64,000 nt of DNA from Pseudoalteromonas nigrifaciens (lineage in GTDB: Bacteria; Pseudomonadota; Gammaproteobacteria; Enterobacterales; Alteromonadaceae), in assembly GCF_002221505.1 (NCBI RefSeq), contig NZ_CP011036.1, forward strand, positions 1,922,001 through 1,986,000. The letters run 5' to 3'. The position numbers were made by a program, and so were the translations under genes. Of this stretch, positions 19,202 to 27,584 are shown one piece after another (position 1 is the first letter of the stretch; every line of letters starts with the position of its first letter). Under the pieces are notes generated by a model that worked only from the letters and a program-made list of their open reading frames with translations, did not search any database and had not been told where the DNA came from.

Positions 19202-19237
19202 AAAAACAGCCTCTTTTATGTTTAAAAGAGGCTGTTT
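19202..19237 (-). terminator. Terminator of nhaC, abutting pepN
   Basis: A 15-bp perfect stem (AAACAGCCTCTTTTA with its complement) with a TGTT loop is followed on the minus strand by five T. The T-run ends about 10 bases before the pepN ATG and touches its GGAG ribosome binding site, leaving no room for a pepN promoter after the hairpin. Confidence 0.85.
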
Positions 19238-19240
19238 AAA

Positions 19241-20704
19241 TTAAGCTGTCTGTTTAGGTTTAATACGTAATATTTTAATACCTAAATAAGCGTAAATAAT
19301 TGCCAAGACAGGGTTAATTAAATTAAAGAAAGCATACAGTGCATAGTCAAATGGATTGATCAATAACACACTTTGCATATATGCACCACAGGTATTCCAT
19401 GGGATCAGCGGGCTAGTAATTGTGCCGCCATCTTCTAAGGTACGCGATAAATTAACCGGCTTTAAACCACGGTTTGCGTATTCTTCTTTAAACATCCGCC
19501 CCGGTACCACAATAGCAATATATTGATCCGCTGCAATGACGTTTGTACCAATACAAGTCGCTATAGTTGCAGTGATTAACGACCCTGTGCTTTTTGCGAT
19601 TTTAAGAATACTCTTAACAAACACATCTAACAGCCCCGTTTTTTCCATAATAGCGCCAAACATCAGTGCCGTCATAATTAGCCAGGTTGTTGTAAGCATA
19701 CCTGACATACCGCCACCACTGAGGAGCGCATCCATATTGTCGTCTTGGGTACTAATACTAAAACCATCAAAAAAAGTGGTCCAAATTAATTTAAAGTAGC
19801 CTATTAGCTGGCCTTGGCTTATGTCTATTTGGCTGGCAATTAAATCAGATTGAAACAACACAGCCCACACAGCGCCAAGTACCGCGCCTATCGATATAGC
19901 AGGAAACGCTGGCATTTTGCGTATCGCAAGTACTAAAAGTACAATTAAAGGCACTAGCATTTCTAAACCAATATTAAAGTTTTGCTGCAAAATAGCAGTA
20001 ATTTCATCAATACGCCCTGCTTCACTCGATGCAGTCGCGTTAAACCCCATAAATATAAAGATTATTAAGGCAATTACAAAGCTCGGTACTGTAGTCCATA
20101 GCATATGCTGAATATGTTCAAATAAATCTGCCCCCACAACCGCAGGCGCTAAATTAGTAGTCTCTGATAGTGGACTAAGCTTATCGCCAAAATACGCGCC
20201 CGATATAACCGCACCAGCCGTTACTGTTTGCTCTAACCCTAAGCCTGTAGCAACGCCTAATAAAGCCACACCTATTGTAGCCGCTGTGGTCCACGAACTA
20301 CCAATGCTCATTGCTACAATGCCACAAATTAAACAACTAGCTGCATAAAACCAACTCGGATTAATAACCTGTAAGCCATAGTAAATTAGCGTAGGTACTG
20401 TGCCCGAAAGCAACCAAGTGCCTATTAACGCACCTACCATAAGTAAAATTAAGATAGCACCTAACGACAAGGTGATCCCTTCAATCATCGCATCTTCTAG
20501 TTTTTTCCAATTGTAGCCATTTTTTAGACCTATTAATGCTGCTGCAAAAGTAGCAAATAACAAAGCTATTTGATTTGGCCCAGAAGAGGAATTATCACCA
20601 AATAGATAAACAGCCGCACCAAGTAAACAAATGAGAACTGAGATTGGAATGAGTGCATCAAAAAACGAGGCGGGTTTTATTGGTTTTTCTTCTAATGACT
20701 TCAA
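19241..20704 (-). CDS. nhaC: Na+/H+ antiporter, NhaC family
   Basis: Inner-membrane antiporter with about 12 hydrophobic segments, 487 aa. Recognisable family stretches are GSSWTTAATIGVALLGVATG near residue 145, GAYFGDKLSPLSETTNLA near 180, SGMLTTTWLIMTALMFG near 340 and CGAYMQSVL near 445. The frame can begin at an ATG at 20725, but GTAGGAG then lies inside the coding sequence. The TTG at 20702-20704 is spaced eight bases from that ribosome binding site and gives MKSLEEKPIKPASFFDALI, so I prefer it. Monocistronic between two terminators. Substrate specificity (Na+, Li+ or malate/lactate exchange) is not decided by sequence. Confidence 0.88.
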   Translation of the reverse strand: MKSLEEKPIKPASFFDALIPISVLICLLGAAVYLFGDNSSSGPNQIALLFATFAAALIGLKNGYNWKKLEDAMIEGITLSLGAILILLMVGALIGTWLLSGTVPTLIYYGLQVINPSWFYAASCLICGIVAMSIGSSWTTAATIGVALLGVATGLGLEQTVTAGAVISGAYFGDKLSPLSETTNLAPAVVGADLFEHIQHMLWTTVPSFVIALIIFIFMGFNATASSEAGRIDEITAILQQNFNIGLEMLVPLIVLLVLAIRKMPAFPAISIGAVLGAVWAVLFQSDLIASQIDISQGQLIGYFKLIWTTFFDGFSISTQDDNMDALLSGGGMSGMLTTTWLIMTALMFGAIMEKTGLLDVFVKSILKIAKSTGSLITATIATCIGTNVIAADQYIAIVVPGRMFKEEYANRGLKPVNLSRTLEDGGTITSPLIPWNTCGAYMQSVLLINPFDYALYAFFNLINPVLAIIYAYLGIKILRIKPKQTA

Positions 20705-20839
20705 GATAAAGACTCCTACACACATCTAATGCATGTTAATTATTCTTCTTAGCACATACAGCGCATTAATCGAGCAACATTGATCTAGCTCAACTTTGTG
20801 TAATCAGCGATTATAACAATCTTGTAAATTATGGGTAGC

Positions 20840-20866
20840 AAAAAAGGCGCAATTGCGCCTTTTTTT
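20840..20866. terminator. Bidirectional-looking terminator after prc
   Basis: The perfect palindrome GGCGCAATTGCGCC is flanked by six A on the left and seven T on the right, so on the minus strand it terminates prc. It lies 19 bases after the prc stop. Confidence 0.9.
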
Positions 20867-20884
20867 ATAGAGGTAAACCAATTA

Positions 20885-22909
20885 TTACTTTTTGGCTATA
20901 CGCCCGTATTTAATATAGTCTTGAGTGATCAGGGCTGCTTCCTCTAAAAATGGATCCAGCTTTTCAATTACTTCCGGCACATCATCTAAGTTTTCGATTG
21001 GTTTTTCACCTAAACGCGCTAAACGCTCATTAGTACGCACTAAAGCGCGTGCTTCATTTTCATCTTTTTCTTTAATACGCTGAGCTTCTACTAACGAAAT
21101 AGTTTTGCGGTCTTTCTCTTCGTTGTAGCGAGTAATGTCTTCAAATACATAATTAAACTCTGGCTCTGACTGAATACGCTGCGCATGTTGCTTATCTAAA
21201 TACGTAATAATCGGTTTTAAGTCACCCATTTCTTGGTATCTAGCGCGTACTATGCTATCCCACGGCAGTGCATTATCTTGTTTGCTTTCTCCCCACTCTG
21301 CGGGATCAATTGCAGATGGAAACGAAATATCAGGAATAACGCCTTTGTGTTGTGTGCTACCACCATTTATGCGGTAAAACTTAGCAATTGTATACTGCAC
21401 ACTGCCAAGCTCGTTGTCGTACAGGTCGTACGCTCGCCCTAAGCCTTTGTGCTGTTGTACAGTGCCTTTACCAAAGGTTTGCTCGCCAATCACAATACCG
21501 CGACCATAATCTTGTATCGCTGCTGCAAAAATTTCAGAAGCAGATGCACTGTATCTGTCTACTAGAACAGTTAACGGGCCATCGTAGTACGTAATACCAT
21601 CGCGGTCTTTCTGCTCTTCAATACGATTATTAAGAGTGTGAATTTGTACCACTGGGCCTTGGTCAAAAAACAATCCAGAAAGCTGTGTTGCCTCGTATAA
21701 AGAACCACCACCGTTTTGACGTAAATCTATAATAACACCGTCTACTTTGGCTTCTTTTAGTTTAGCCAATTCAACTTTTACATCTTGCGACAAGTTATTA
21801 TAAAAGCCAGGAATTTCAATAACGCCTATTTTACTGGTTAAATCGGAATACTGTGCTTCAAACACTTCAGATTTAGCTGCTCTGTCTTCTAGGCGTATTT
21901 TATCTCGGGTTATTTCAACTATTTTAGGCGTACCGTGCGCATCAGCGCCTTTTAAATACTGTAAACGTACTTTTGTACCTTTAGGGCCTTTAATTAAATC
22001 AACCACGTCATCTAAGCGCCAACCTATCACATCAACAAACTCTTTACCGTCTTGGGCAACGCCAATAATGCGGTCATCGGCTTTAATTTGTTGTGATTTA
22101 TCGGCAGGACCACCCGGTACTAAACTGCGAATAACGGTATAGTCTTCGTCTGGGCTTAATACTGCACCTATGCCTTCAAGCTCTAGGTCCATATCCATTT
22201 TAAATTGCTCTGCACGGCGCGGCGATAAATAAGAGGTATGCGCCTCTATACTGCGTGCAAGCGAATTCATTACTATTTGAAAGGCATCTTCGGATTTTGA
22301 TTGTACTAAACGCTTTTGTGCATTTTTATAGCGCTTTACAAGTACATCCTTTATACCTTCCCAATCTTTACCGGTCATTTTTAAGCGTAGTGCGTCATAT
22401 TTAACGCGCTCACGCCATATTTCATCAAGTTCGTCTTGGGTGGTTACCCAATCAGCATCTTCTCGATCAAAAAAGTATTCATCTTGTTTATCAAACGTCA
22501 TCTCATTTTCAAGTAATGAAAGCGAGTAATCATAACGCTCAAAGCGACGTTTAAGGCTTAGGTTAAAAATATCAAACGTAAAGCCTAACTTGCCGGTTAC
22601 CAATGCGTTATCAAAGCCATTACGATATTGCTCAAATGACGCAATATCGCTGGCTAAGAATACACTTTTATTAAAATCAAGGGATTCGATATAACGATCG
22701 TACACTTTACTTGAAAGCTCATCGTTAAATCGAACCGGTGTATAGTGTGAACGAGTAAATAAGTTAACCACTCGTTTGCTGGCTGTAGCATGTTGACTTT
22801 CTTGCTTGAGCAACGGTAAGTCTTTTAACGTAACGGCTTCAACGGCAGCAAATAATGAACCTGAAAACAGGGCAGCAACTAACGGAATGAGCGTAAACTT
22901 TTTACTCAT
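20885..22909 (-). CDS. prc: Tail-specific periplasmic protease Prc
   Basis: Periplasmic serine protease that trims or degrades proteins by their C-terminus, including FtsI and Spr-type hydrolases in E. coli. The 674-aa precursor has a signal peptide (MSKKFTLIPLVAALFSGSLFAA). Next come an N-terminal helical domain, a PDZ domain near 240-320 (LEGIGAVLSPDEDYTVI), and the S41 core with the Ser in DRYSASASEIF near residue 455 and the Lys in GEQTFGKGTVQ near 480. The frame opens two codons earlier at a TTG, but AAGGAG six bases before the ATG at 22907-22909 sets the start. proQ lies immediately upstream, as in E. coli. Confidence 0.96.
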   Translation of the reverse strand: MSKKFTLIPLVAALFSGSLFAAVEAVTLKDLPLLKQESQHATASKRVVNLFTRSHYTPVRFNDELSSKVYDRYIESLDFNKSVFLASDIASFEQYRNGFDNALVTGKLGFTFDIFNLSLKRRFERYDYSLSLLENEMTFDKQDEYFFDREDADWVTTQDELDEIWRERVKYDALRLKMTGKDWEGIKDVLVKRYKNAQKRLVQSKSEDAFQIVMNSLARSIEAHTSYLSPRRAEQFKMDMDLELEGIGAVLSPDEDYTVIRSLVPGGPADKSQQIKADDRIIGVAQDGKEFVDVIGWRLDDVVDLIKGPKGTKVRLQYLKGADAHGTPKIVEITRDKIRLEDRAAKSEVFEAQYSDLTSKIGVIEIPGFYNNLSQDVKVELAKLKEAKVDGVIIDLRQNGGGSLYEATQLSGLFFDQGPVVQIHTLNNRIEEQKDRDGITYYDGPLTVLVDRYSASASEIFAAAIQDYGRGIVIGEQTFGKGTVQQHKGLGRAYDLYDNELGSVQYTIAKFYRINGGSTQHKGVIPDISFPSAIDPAEWGESKQDNALPWDSIVRARYQEMGDLKPIITYLDKQHAQRIQSEPEFNYVFEDITRYNEEKDRKTISLVEAQRIKEKDENEARALVRTNERLARLGEKPIENLDDVPEVIEKLDPFLEEAALITQDYIKYGRIAKK

Positions 22910-22935
22910 ACACAACTCCTTAATTTATTTTCAGC

Positions 22936-23574
22936 TTAAATAATGTATAAGCTGTCAGCTTTGGTTTTAACTTGCATACCAGTCACTAATTCAACATGAA
23001 CGTCGTCTTTGTTCACTTCAGTGATTATTGCATTAACAAGTGCTTGGCCAAGTTTAACCTTAACCTTATTATTAACCTTGACCTCACTTGCTGGTAAAGG
23101 TTCAATTTTTCCTGAACGCTTAACCGGTGCGGCTTTAGCTGTTTTATCTGCTGAAGTAGCATTTTTAGCGGCATGAGCAGGTTTCTTTTTGAAAGATTTT
23201 GCATCTGCATCTGGACGCGGACGTTGCTGCTTTTTGCGTTTAGCCATTTTCGCGCGGCTTTCTTCCAATGCTTTTTGTGCATGGTCGATATGCTCTTGCT
23301 CAACTTTTTCAGCTTGATTACCATCAAGATCAATACGAAACTCTGACTTAGTCACAGCTTCTAAATAACGCCAGTTAGACGTGTATTTTCTAAGCGCTTG
23401 GCGCACTTGAGTCTTGCTTACTTTTTCAGACCCTTCAATACGCTCAGCAATATCTTTAAAAATACCGACTTTAAGCGGTTTGATACCGTCTTTTTGTTTA
23501 AAACACTGCGGGAATTCTTGATATAAAAATTCCAACACTTCGTTCATATCTTTTAGCTTGTTTGTGGTTTCCAT
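22936..23574 (-). CDS. proQ: RNA chaperone ProQ
   Basis: Global small-RNA-binding protein of the FinO family, 212 aa. The N-terminal FinO domain (about residues 8-120) includes FLYQEFPQCF, PLKVGIFKDI and LRKYTSNWRYL, the RNA-binding surface. Then comes a long basic, Lys/Ala-rich linker, and a C-terminal Tudor-like domain (SEVKVNNKVKVKLGQALVNA ... VQVKTKADSLYII-type ending). The gene sits 26 bases upstream of prc, the same pairing as in E. coli. No terminator lies between them. Confidence 0.95.
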   Translation of the reverse strand: METTNKLKDMNEVLEFLYQEFPQCFKQKDGIKPLKVGIFKDIAERIEGSEKVSKTQVRQALRKYTSNWRYLEAVTKSEFRIDLDGNQAEKVEQEHIDHAQKALEESRAKMAKRKKQQRPRPDADAKSFKKKPAHAAKNATSADKTAKAAPVKRSGKIEPLPASEVKVNNKVKVKLGQALVNAIITEVNKDDVHVELVTGMQVKTKADSLYII

Positions 23575-23589
23575 TTTAGAACCTATTTT

Positions 23590-23868
23590 TCACATCTTTT
23601 CATCAAGGGACGAATCAACATAGTGTATTACCCAGTCGACCAATTCTTCGAAGTCGGCCTCAATTACAGCCATATCACCACGAAGGTGTTCCCAAATACC
23701 ATTAATTGTTTCATCGATAAATTCACACTCGGCTTCGTCTGGTAGACGATCCCAAGCAATATGAATCAAATCATTGAGCGTTTCCGCTACATGTTCTTCA
23801 TCGCCTTCCCAATCGCCCACATCTTGTACGGCAAAAAGGTAGTCTTGAACATTTAGCAAGTCTTTCAT
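23590..23868 (-). CDS. Small acidic conserved protein, function unknown
   Basis: A 92-aa very acidic protein (MKDLLNVQDYLFAVQDVGDW..., about one quarter Asp/Glu), predicted helical, with no signal peptide and no motif I recognise. I take the ATG that overlaps the preceding stop codon (TAATG), with AGAGG upstream in the reductase gene; the open frame continues seven codons further. It lies between the methionine-sulfoxide reductase gene and proQ with only 15 bases before the latter, so it is in the same transcription unit. Confidence 0.75.
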   Translation of the reverse strand: MKDLLNVQDYLFAVQDVGDWEGDEEHVAETLNDLIHIAWDRLPDEAECEFIDETINGIWEHLRGDMAVIEADFEELVDWVIHYVDSSLDEKM

Positions 23869-24326
23869 TATAGGCTTGCCTCTAAGCATTTTACTAATGC
23901 TTCAAGACCCGCTTGATCGTCAGTATCAAATCGGCTAATACTTGGGCTATCTATATCAAGTACAGCAAATACTTTACCAGCTTTCATAATAGGTACAACT
24001 ACTTCAGAATTTGACGCTGCATCACAGGCTATATGCCCATCAAAAGCGTGAACATCTTCTATTAATTGTGTTTGTCCGGTTGCAGCGGCGGTTCCACATA
24101 CACCCTTTCCTACCGGAATTCGAATGCAAGCTGGGTTACCTTGAAACGGACCAAGCACTAATTCGGTAGGTGAATCCATAAAATAAAAGCCCGCCCAATT
24201 TACATCATCTAATGAAGTAAATAACAGCGCGCTTATATTTGCCATATTAGCAATTACATTCGATTCACCGCCTATCAGCGATTGCGTTTGCTTAACTAAT
24301 GACTGGTAAAAATCGTGCTTTTGCAT
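23868..24326 (-). CDS. msrC: Free methionine-(R)-sulfoxide reductase (GAF type)
   Basis: Reduces free Met-R-sulfoxide in the cytoplasm using a GAF-domain active site; 152 aa. The three conserved cysteines are at residues 67 (NPACIRI), 77 (GKGVCGTAA) and 101 (GHIACDAAS), the spacing of the fRMsr family (E. coli Cys84, 94, 118). WAGFYF near 44 and SNSEVVVP near 105 complete the pocket. It is the first gene of a short run through the acidic protein, proQ and prc. Confidence 0.93.
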   Translation of the reverse strand: MQKHDFYQSLVKQTQSLIGGESNVIANMANISALLFTSLDDVNWAGFYFMDSPTELVLGPFQGNPACIRIPVGKGVCGTAAATGQTQLIEDVHAFDGHIACDAASNSEVVVPIMKAGKVFAVLDIDSPSISRFDTDDQAGLEALVKCLEASL

Positions 24327-24401
24327 ACCAAACTACTTCTTATTAAACATACAGTAGCTAAAGGTACTCTTTGTCGTGAAAAATTGAAACCTTTTGCGGC
24401 T

Positions 24402-24435
24402 AAAAAAAAGGAAAATGCACGCTTTATCAGCATGC
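24402..24435 (-). terminator. Terminator after the small membrane-protein gene
   Basis: GCATGCT and AGCGTGC (minus strand) form a 7-bp stem with one G-T pair, followed by ATTTTCC and eight T. It lies 20 bases after the stop of the gene at 24455. Confidence 0.55.
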
Positions 24436-24454
24436 TTGCTTAATAATGCTACGA

Positions 24455-24835
24455 TTATTTTTTTGCGGTTTTACGCAGCCCAAACAAAAACAGCCCTGCA
24501 GCAAACCCAGACATCACACTATTTATTAAAAATATCTCGCCCGTAGTAGCACTAAGTAAGTAACTAAAAATAGCGCCGCCTAATAAACCAAGCGTTAAAA
24601 CCCCTGAATAATTTACTTTAGCGTACTTAAACATAAGTAAGTAACCTGGCACTACAAATGCGGCCATCGTTAACCCTACAATATGTGCGTTTGCTATTGC
24701 CGTCATCAATAATTGAAAAAATATTGATAAAAAGTCGCCACTCATAGCAAGGCCATAATAAACACCCAACATACCACCAATAATGATTGGGGAGAGTAAT
24801 GAAAGCCCGACACTTTTTGCAAGTTGATGTTTCAT
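24455..24835 (-). CDS. Small membrane protein, function unknown
   Basis: A 126-aa protein with four predicted transmembrane segments (about residues 10-30, 43-67, 73-95 and 100-121) and a basic tail GLRKTAKK, with no family motif I can name. The start MKHQLAKSVGLSLL follows AAGGATTTTACG. It is transcribed alone, between its own terminator and an upstream gap of 167 bases that holds the tRNA terminator. Confidence 0.7.
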   Translation of the reverse strand: MKHQLAKSVGLSLLSPIIIGGMLGVYYGLAMSGDFLSIFFQLLMTAIANAHIVGLTMAAFVVPGYLLMFKYAKVNYSGVLTLGLLGGAIFSYLLSATTGEIFLINSVMSGFAAGLFLFGLRKTAKK

Positions 24836-24963
24836 CGTAAAATCCTTAAATATACAAACATAAGCCTCAATAATATAAGCATGCCCTAAGCGAGGTAGCT
24901 TATAAATAGAGACTATGGTCGTAATTTAAACTTACAAAACAAACGCGTTATTTTATATGAGGC

Positions 24964-24991
24964 ACAAAAAAGCCCGCTAATTAAGCGGGCT
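24964..24991 (-). terminator. Terminator of the tRNA-Ser pair
   Basis: AGCCCGCT and AGCGGGCT form an 8-bp GC-rich stem around AATTA, followed on the minus strand by T5-6. It lies 12 bases beyond the CCA end of the second tRNA. Confidence 0.88.
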
Positions 24992-25002
24992 GTTTTGTTA
25001 TA

Positions 25003-25093
25003 TGGTGGAGAGATAGGGATTTGAACCCTAGATGGGCTATAAACCCATGCCGGTTTTCAAGACCGGTGCATTCGACCACTCTGCCATCTCTCC
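25003..25093 (-). tRNA. tRNA-Ser (UGA), copy 2
   Basis: 91 nucleotides including an encoded CCA. A 7-bp acceptor stem GGAGAGA/TCTCTCC, an anticodon arm CCGGTCT-TGA-AAACCGG, a long variable arm (CATGGGTTTATAGCCCATC) typical of class II serine tRNAs, and the T-loop GGTTCAAATCC are visible. It reads UCA and, by wobble, other UCN codons. It is second in transcription order, identical to the copy at 25196. Confidence 0.97.
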
Positions 25094-25195
25094 GATACTG
25101 CTATAGTTAAAAATAAGAGTGTATTTTAAACTATTTTAAATAAATGCTTATTATTGATTTTAAAAACCAATAACACCATTTATTTGTTAAATAAG

Positions 25196-25286
25196 TGGTG
25201 GAGAGATAGGGATTTGAACCCTAGATGGGCTATAAACCCATGCCGGTTTTCAAGACCGGTGCATTCGACCACTCTGCCATCTCTCC
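25196..25286 (-). tRNA. tRNA-Ser (UGA), copy 1
   Basis: 91 nucleotides, identical to the gene at 25003-25093, with the same anticodon TGA and encoded CCA. It is first in the transcription unit, separated from the second copy by a 102-base AT-rich spacer. Promoter boxes lie 12 bases upstream. Confidence 0.97.
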
Positions 25287-25297
25287 GCACGGCCTGA

Positions 25298-25326
25298 ATA
25301 ATAGGGAAAGCGCAGAGGTTTGTGAA
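25298..25326 (-). promoter_or_regulatory. Promoter of the tRNA-Ser pair
   Basis: Minus-strand TTCACA, a 17-base spacer and TATTAT, followed by a GC-rich discriminator (GGCCGTGC) just before the mature tRNA end, as in stringently controlled stable-RNA promoters. Confidence 0.7.
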
Positions 25327-25537
25327 GCTTTATTTTAAATTAATTGTTTAAGTGATTAAAAAACAACTAATTTGTTTAAAGTTAAAGCAAAAGTGGCCTG
25401 TATTAATTGTAATTGAACTTTTATTTAAATATTTCACTCTATTGAACTACAAAGGTTTGCCCAAACATATAAGAGTTGTTAATCTAAATTTAGTTAAATT
25501 ATCGGAACTACTCAGTTTCAACCACAGGAGCTCTACA

Positions 25538-26203
25538 ATGGCGTTTAATCAATCGTACAATACCGCTAAACCGGTAATGTCTACCATTGAAACAAACAAG
25601 GTGCTTAAAAACACCTACCTATTACTTGCTATGACACTCGCATTTAGCGCTGTTACAGCGGGTATTTCAATGGCACTACAGTTACCATACTTTATGGGAT
25701 TAGTGTTCACACTTGTCTCGTTCGGCTTATTATTTGTAGTAAATAAAAAAGCAGAAACTGCATCTGGTGTATTTTGGGTATTTGCTTTTACCGGCTTAAT
25801 GGGCGCAGGCCTTGGCCCAATGCTTAACCACTATGCAGAAATGCCTAATGGCCCTATGCTAATTATGCAAGCGCTGGGCTCTACCGCGCTGATATTTTTT
25901 GGTTTATCGGCTTATGCACTTAACACTAAAAAAGACTTCTCATTTATGGGTGGCTTTTTAACGGTTGGTTTAATCGTTGTTATTGTGGCAAGCATTGTTA
26001 ATATTTTCATCGGTAGTTCACTGATGTTTATGGTACTTAATGCTGCTGTGGTATTAATTATGTCTGGTTTAATTTTATTTGATACCAGCCGTATTATTAA
26101 CGGTGGCGAAACAAATTATATTCGCGCAACTGTGTCACTTTACCTAAGTGTATATAACTTATTTACTTCATTACTTGCTCTGCTTGGCGCAAATAATGAC
26201 TAA
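25538..26203 (+). CDS. yccA: Bax inhibitor-1/YccA family membrane protein
   Basis: Inner-membrane protein of the BI-1 family, 221 aa (E. coli YccA 219), with seven hydrophobic helices. In E. coli YccA is an FtsH substrate and modulator. Family stretches include NTYLLLAMTLAFSAVTAGIS near residue 27 and LFDTSRIINGGETNYIRATV near 180. The open frame reaches back to 25352, but AGGAG eight bases before the ATG at 25538 and the family N-terminus MAFNQSYNTA fix the start. It is followed by a terminator and the tus genes, as in many gammaproteobacteria. Confidence 0.95.
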   Translation: MAFNQSYNTAKPVMSTIETNKVLKNTYLLLAMTLAFSAVTAGISMALQLPYFMGLVFTLVSFGLLFVVNKKAETASGVFWVFAFTGLMGAGLGPMLNHYAEMPNGPMLIMQALGSTALIFFGLSAYALNTKKDFSFMGGFLTVGLIVVIVASIVNIFIGSSLMFMVLNAAVVLIMSGLILFDTSRIINGGETNYIRATVSLYLSVYNLFTSLLALLGANND

Positions 26204-26223
26204 TTAAAAAGTTCTGTTAAAAT

Positions 26224-26248
26224 AGCCCCTTAATTGGGGCTTTTTTTT
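26224..26248 (+). terminator. Terminator of yccA, just before tusD
   Basis: AGCCCC / GGGGCT stem with a TTAATT loop and eight T. The T-run ends 10 bases before the tusD start codon, so tusD must be transcribed through it or from a promoter upstream of it. Confidence 0.88.
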
Positions 26249-26257
26249 GGAATAATT

Positions 26258-26611
26258 TTGTCGCGTTTCGTCTTGTCTTTACATACTCCACCCTCTGATC
26301 ACGATACTACGCAGCGTTTAGTTAAATTTGCGCACGCTTGCTTAGCGCAAGGACACACCATAGACGCTATATTTTTATATCAGCAAGGGGTTTATCATGC
26401 TTCTAACCACTTTGATCTTCCCACTGATGAGCTACAAATTCCGATGTTATGGCAGCAATTAGCAGATCAAAAAATTAATTTAATGTTATGTGTAACCGCC
26501 GCTGAAAAACGTGGTTTAGACATTAAACACACCAATGTGTTTAATGTTGCTGGGCTTGCTGAATTTGCCATGCTTGCTAGTGATGCCGACAAATGGATAC
26601 AGTTTAAATGA
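26258..26611 (+). CDS. tusD: Sulfurtransferase TusD
   Basis: Subunit of the TusBCD relay that carries persulfide sulfur from TusA to TusE for 2-thiouridine in tRNA. 117 aa. The active Cys is residue 78 in LMLCVTAAEKRG, the same position as in E. coli TusD. The start is a TTG (MSRFVLSLHTPPSD); upstream in-frame codons fall inside the yccA terminator, and no ATG is available. The weak TGGAA before it suggests low initiation. The stop overlaps tusC by four bases (ATGA). Confidence 0.93.
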   Translation: MSRFVLSLHTPPSDHDTTQRLVKFAHACLAQGHTIDAIFLYQQGVYHASNHFDLPTDELQIPMLWQQLADQKINLMLCVTAAEKRGLDIKHTNVFNVAGLAEFAMLASDADKWIQFK

Positions 26612-26964
26612 TTAACGTACTCGTAATGAGCCAATGCAGTCCTTTTGATGACTTGCATATTCGCGACGCCCTAGACATGACCCTCATATTTGCAGCTGTC
26701 GATCAGAATATCAGTTGGCTATTTAGTGGCCCAGCTGTACTGGCACTAAAAAAGCAACAACAACCAAATATGCTTGGTATAAAAGATTTTTTTAAAAACA
26801 TTAAAACATTGGAAATTTATGACGTTGAAAATATTTACGTCTGCGAAAAGTCACTACTCGATTATGGCTTAAACAAAAATGATTTATTGTTAGATGTGCA
26901 AGCACTAAACTTTGATCAGCAAAAAGCGCTAATTAAAACCCAGCAACATGTGGTGAACCTATGA
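26608..26964 (+). CDS. tusC: Sulfurtransferase complex subunit TusC
   Basis: DsrF-like subunit, 118 aa (E. coli 119), with no catalytic Cys but needed for the TusB2C2D2 hexamer. Recognisable by SPFDDLHIRDALDMTLIFAA near residue 11 and WLFSGPAVLAL near 38. It overlaps tusD at the start and tusB at the end by four bases each, so the three are translationally coupled. Confidence 0.93.
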   Translation: MINVLVMSQCSPFDDLHIRDALDMTLIFAAVDQNISWLFSGPAVLALKKQQQPNMLGIKDFFKNIKTLEIYDVENIYVCEKSLLDYGLNKNDLLLDVQALNFDQQKALIKTQQHVVNL

Positions 26965-27251
26965 GTAACCTACAAACTAATGCTTTGAGCACCTTACATA
27001 TATTTTCTAAACCACTTAGCTACTACAGCGCCAATCGATTAGAAAACCTAATTCAAGCAACTGATATTGTACTTCTGGTTGGCGATGCCTGTTATGCAGC
27101 AAAGCAGTATCGACAATTTGCCGAATCATTGTTTATTTTAGCGCCTGATGCGAGTGCTCGCGCTATAAAGCTAAATAATAACGATAAAGTAATTAGCTAT
27201 GACGAATTTGTAACCCTTAGCTTATCAACCAATCAATCTATTACCTGGTAA
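26961..27251 (+). CDS. tusB: Sulfurtransferase complex subunit TusB
   Basis: DsrH-like subunit, 96 aa (E. coli 95), with the expected TLHIFSKPLSYYS start and a central LLVGDACYAA strand. ATGA overlap with tusC; tusE begins three bases after its stop. Confidence 0.9.
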   Translation: MSNLQTNALSTLHIFSKPLSYYSANRLENLIQATDIVLLVGDACYAAKQYRQFAESLFILAPDASARAIKLNNNDKVISYDEFVTLSLSTNQSITW

Positions 27252-27254
27252 CTT

Positions 27255-27584
27255 ATGCTTGAAATTAACAACCAACAGCTTGAAACAGACAAACAAGGTT
27301 ATTTACTTGACCATACTTTATGGTCAAAAGAATTAGCGCTCATTATTGCACAGCAAGAAAACATTAGTTTAACTGAGCAGCATTGGGAAGTTATTAACTT
27401 TGTTCGCAACTTTTACCTAGAATACAACACCAGCCCCGCTATTAGAATGCTGGTAAAAGCCATGGCTAAAGCACTCGGTGAAGATAAAGGTAATAGCCTA
27501 TATTTATATAAATTATTTCCTAAAGGCCCGGCAAAACAAGCGACTAAAATTGCCGGCTTACCAAAACCTGCCAGGTGCATATAA
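27255..27584 (+). CDS. tusE: Sulfur relay protein TusE (DsrC family)
   Basis: Accepts sulfur from TusD and hands it to MnmA on tRNA. 109 aa, as in E. coli. [28 protein letters not shown] is the DsrC core, and the catalytic Cys is residue 108 in the C-terminal tail PKPARCI. The partner mnmA is encoded 2.3 kb downstream. The stop overlaps the rluE start (TAATG). Confidence 0.95.
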   Translation: MLEINNQQLETDKQGYLLDHTLWSKELALIIAQQENISLTEQHWEVINFVRNFYLEYNTSPAIRMLVKAMAKALGEDKGNSLYLYKLFPKGPAKQATKIAGLPKPARCI

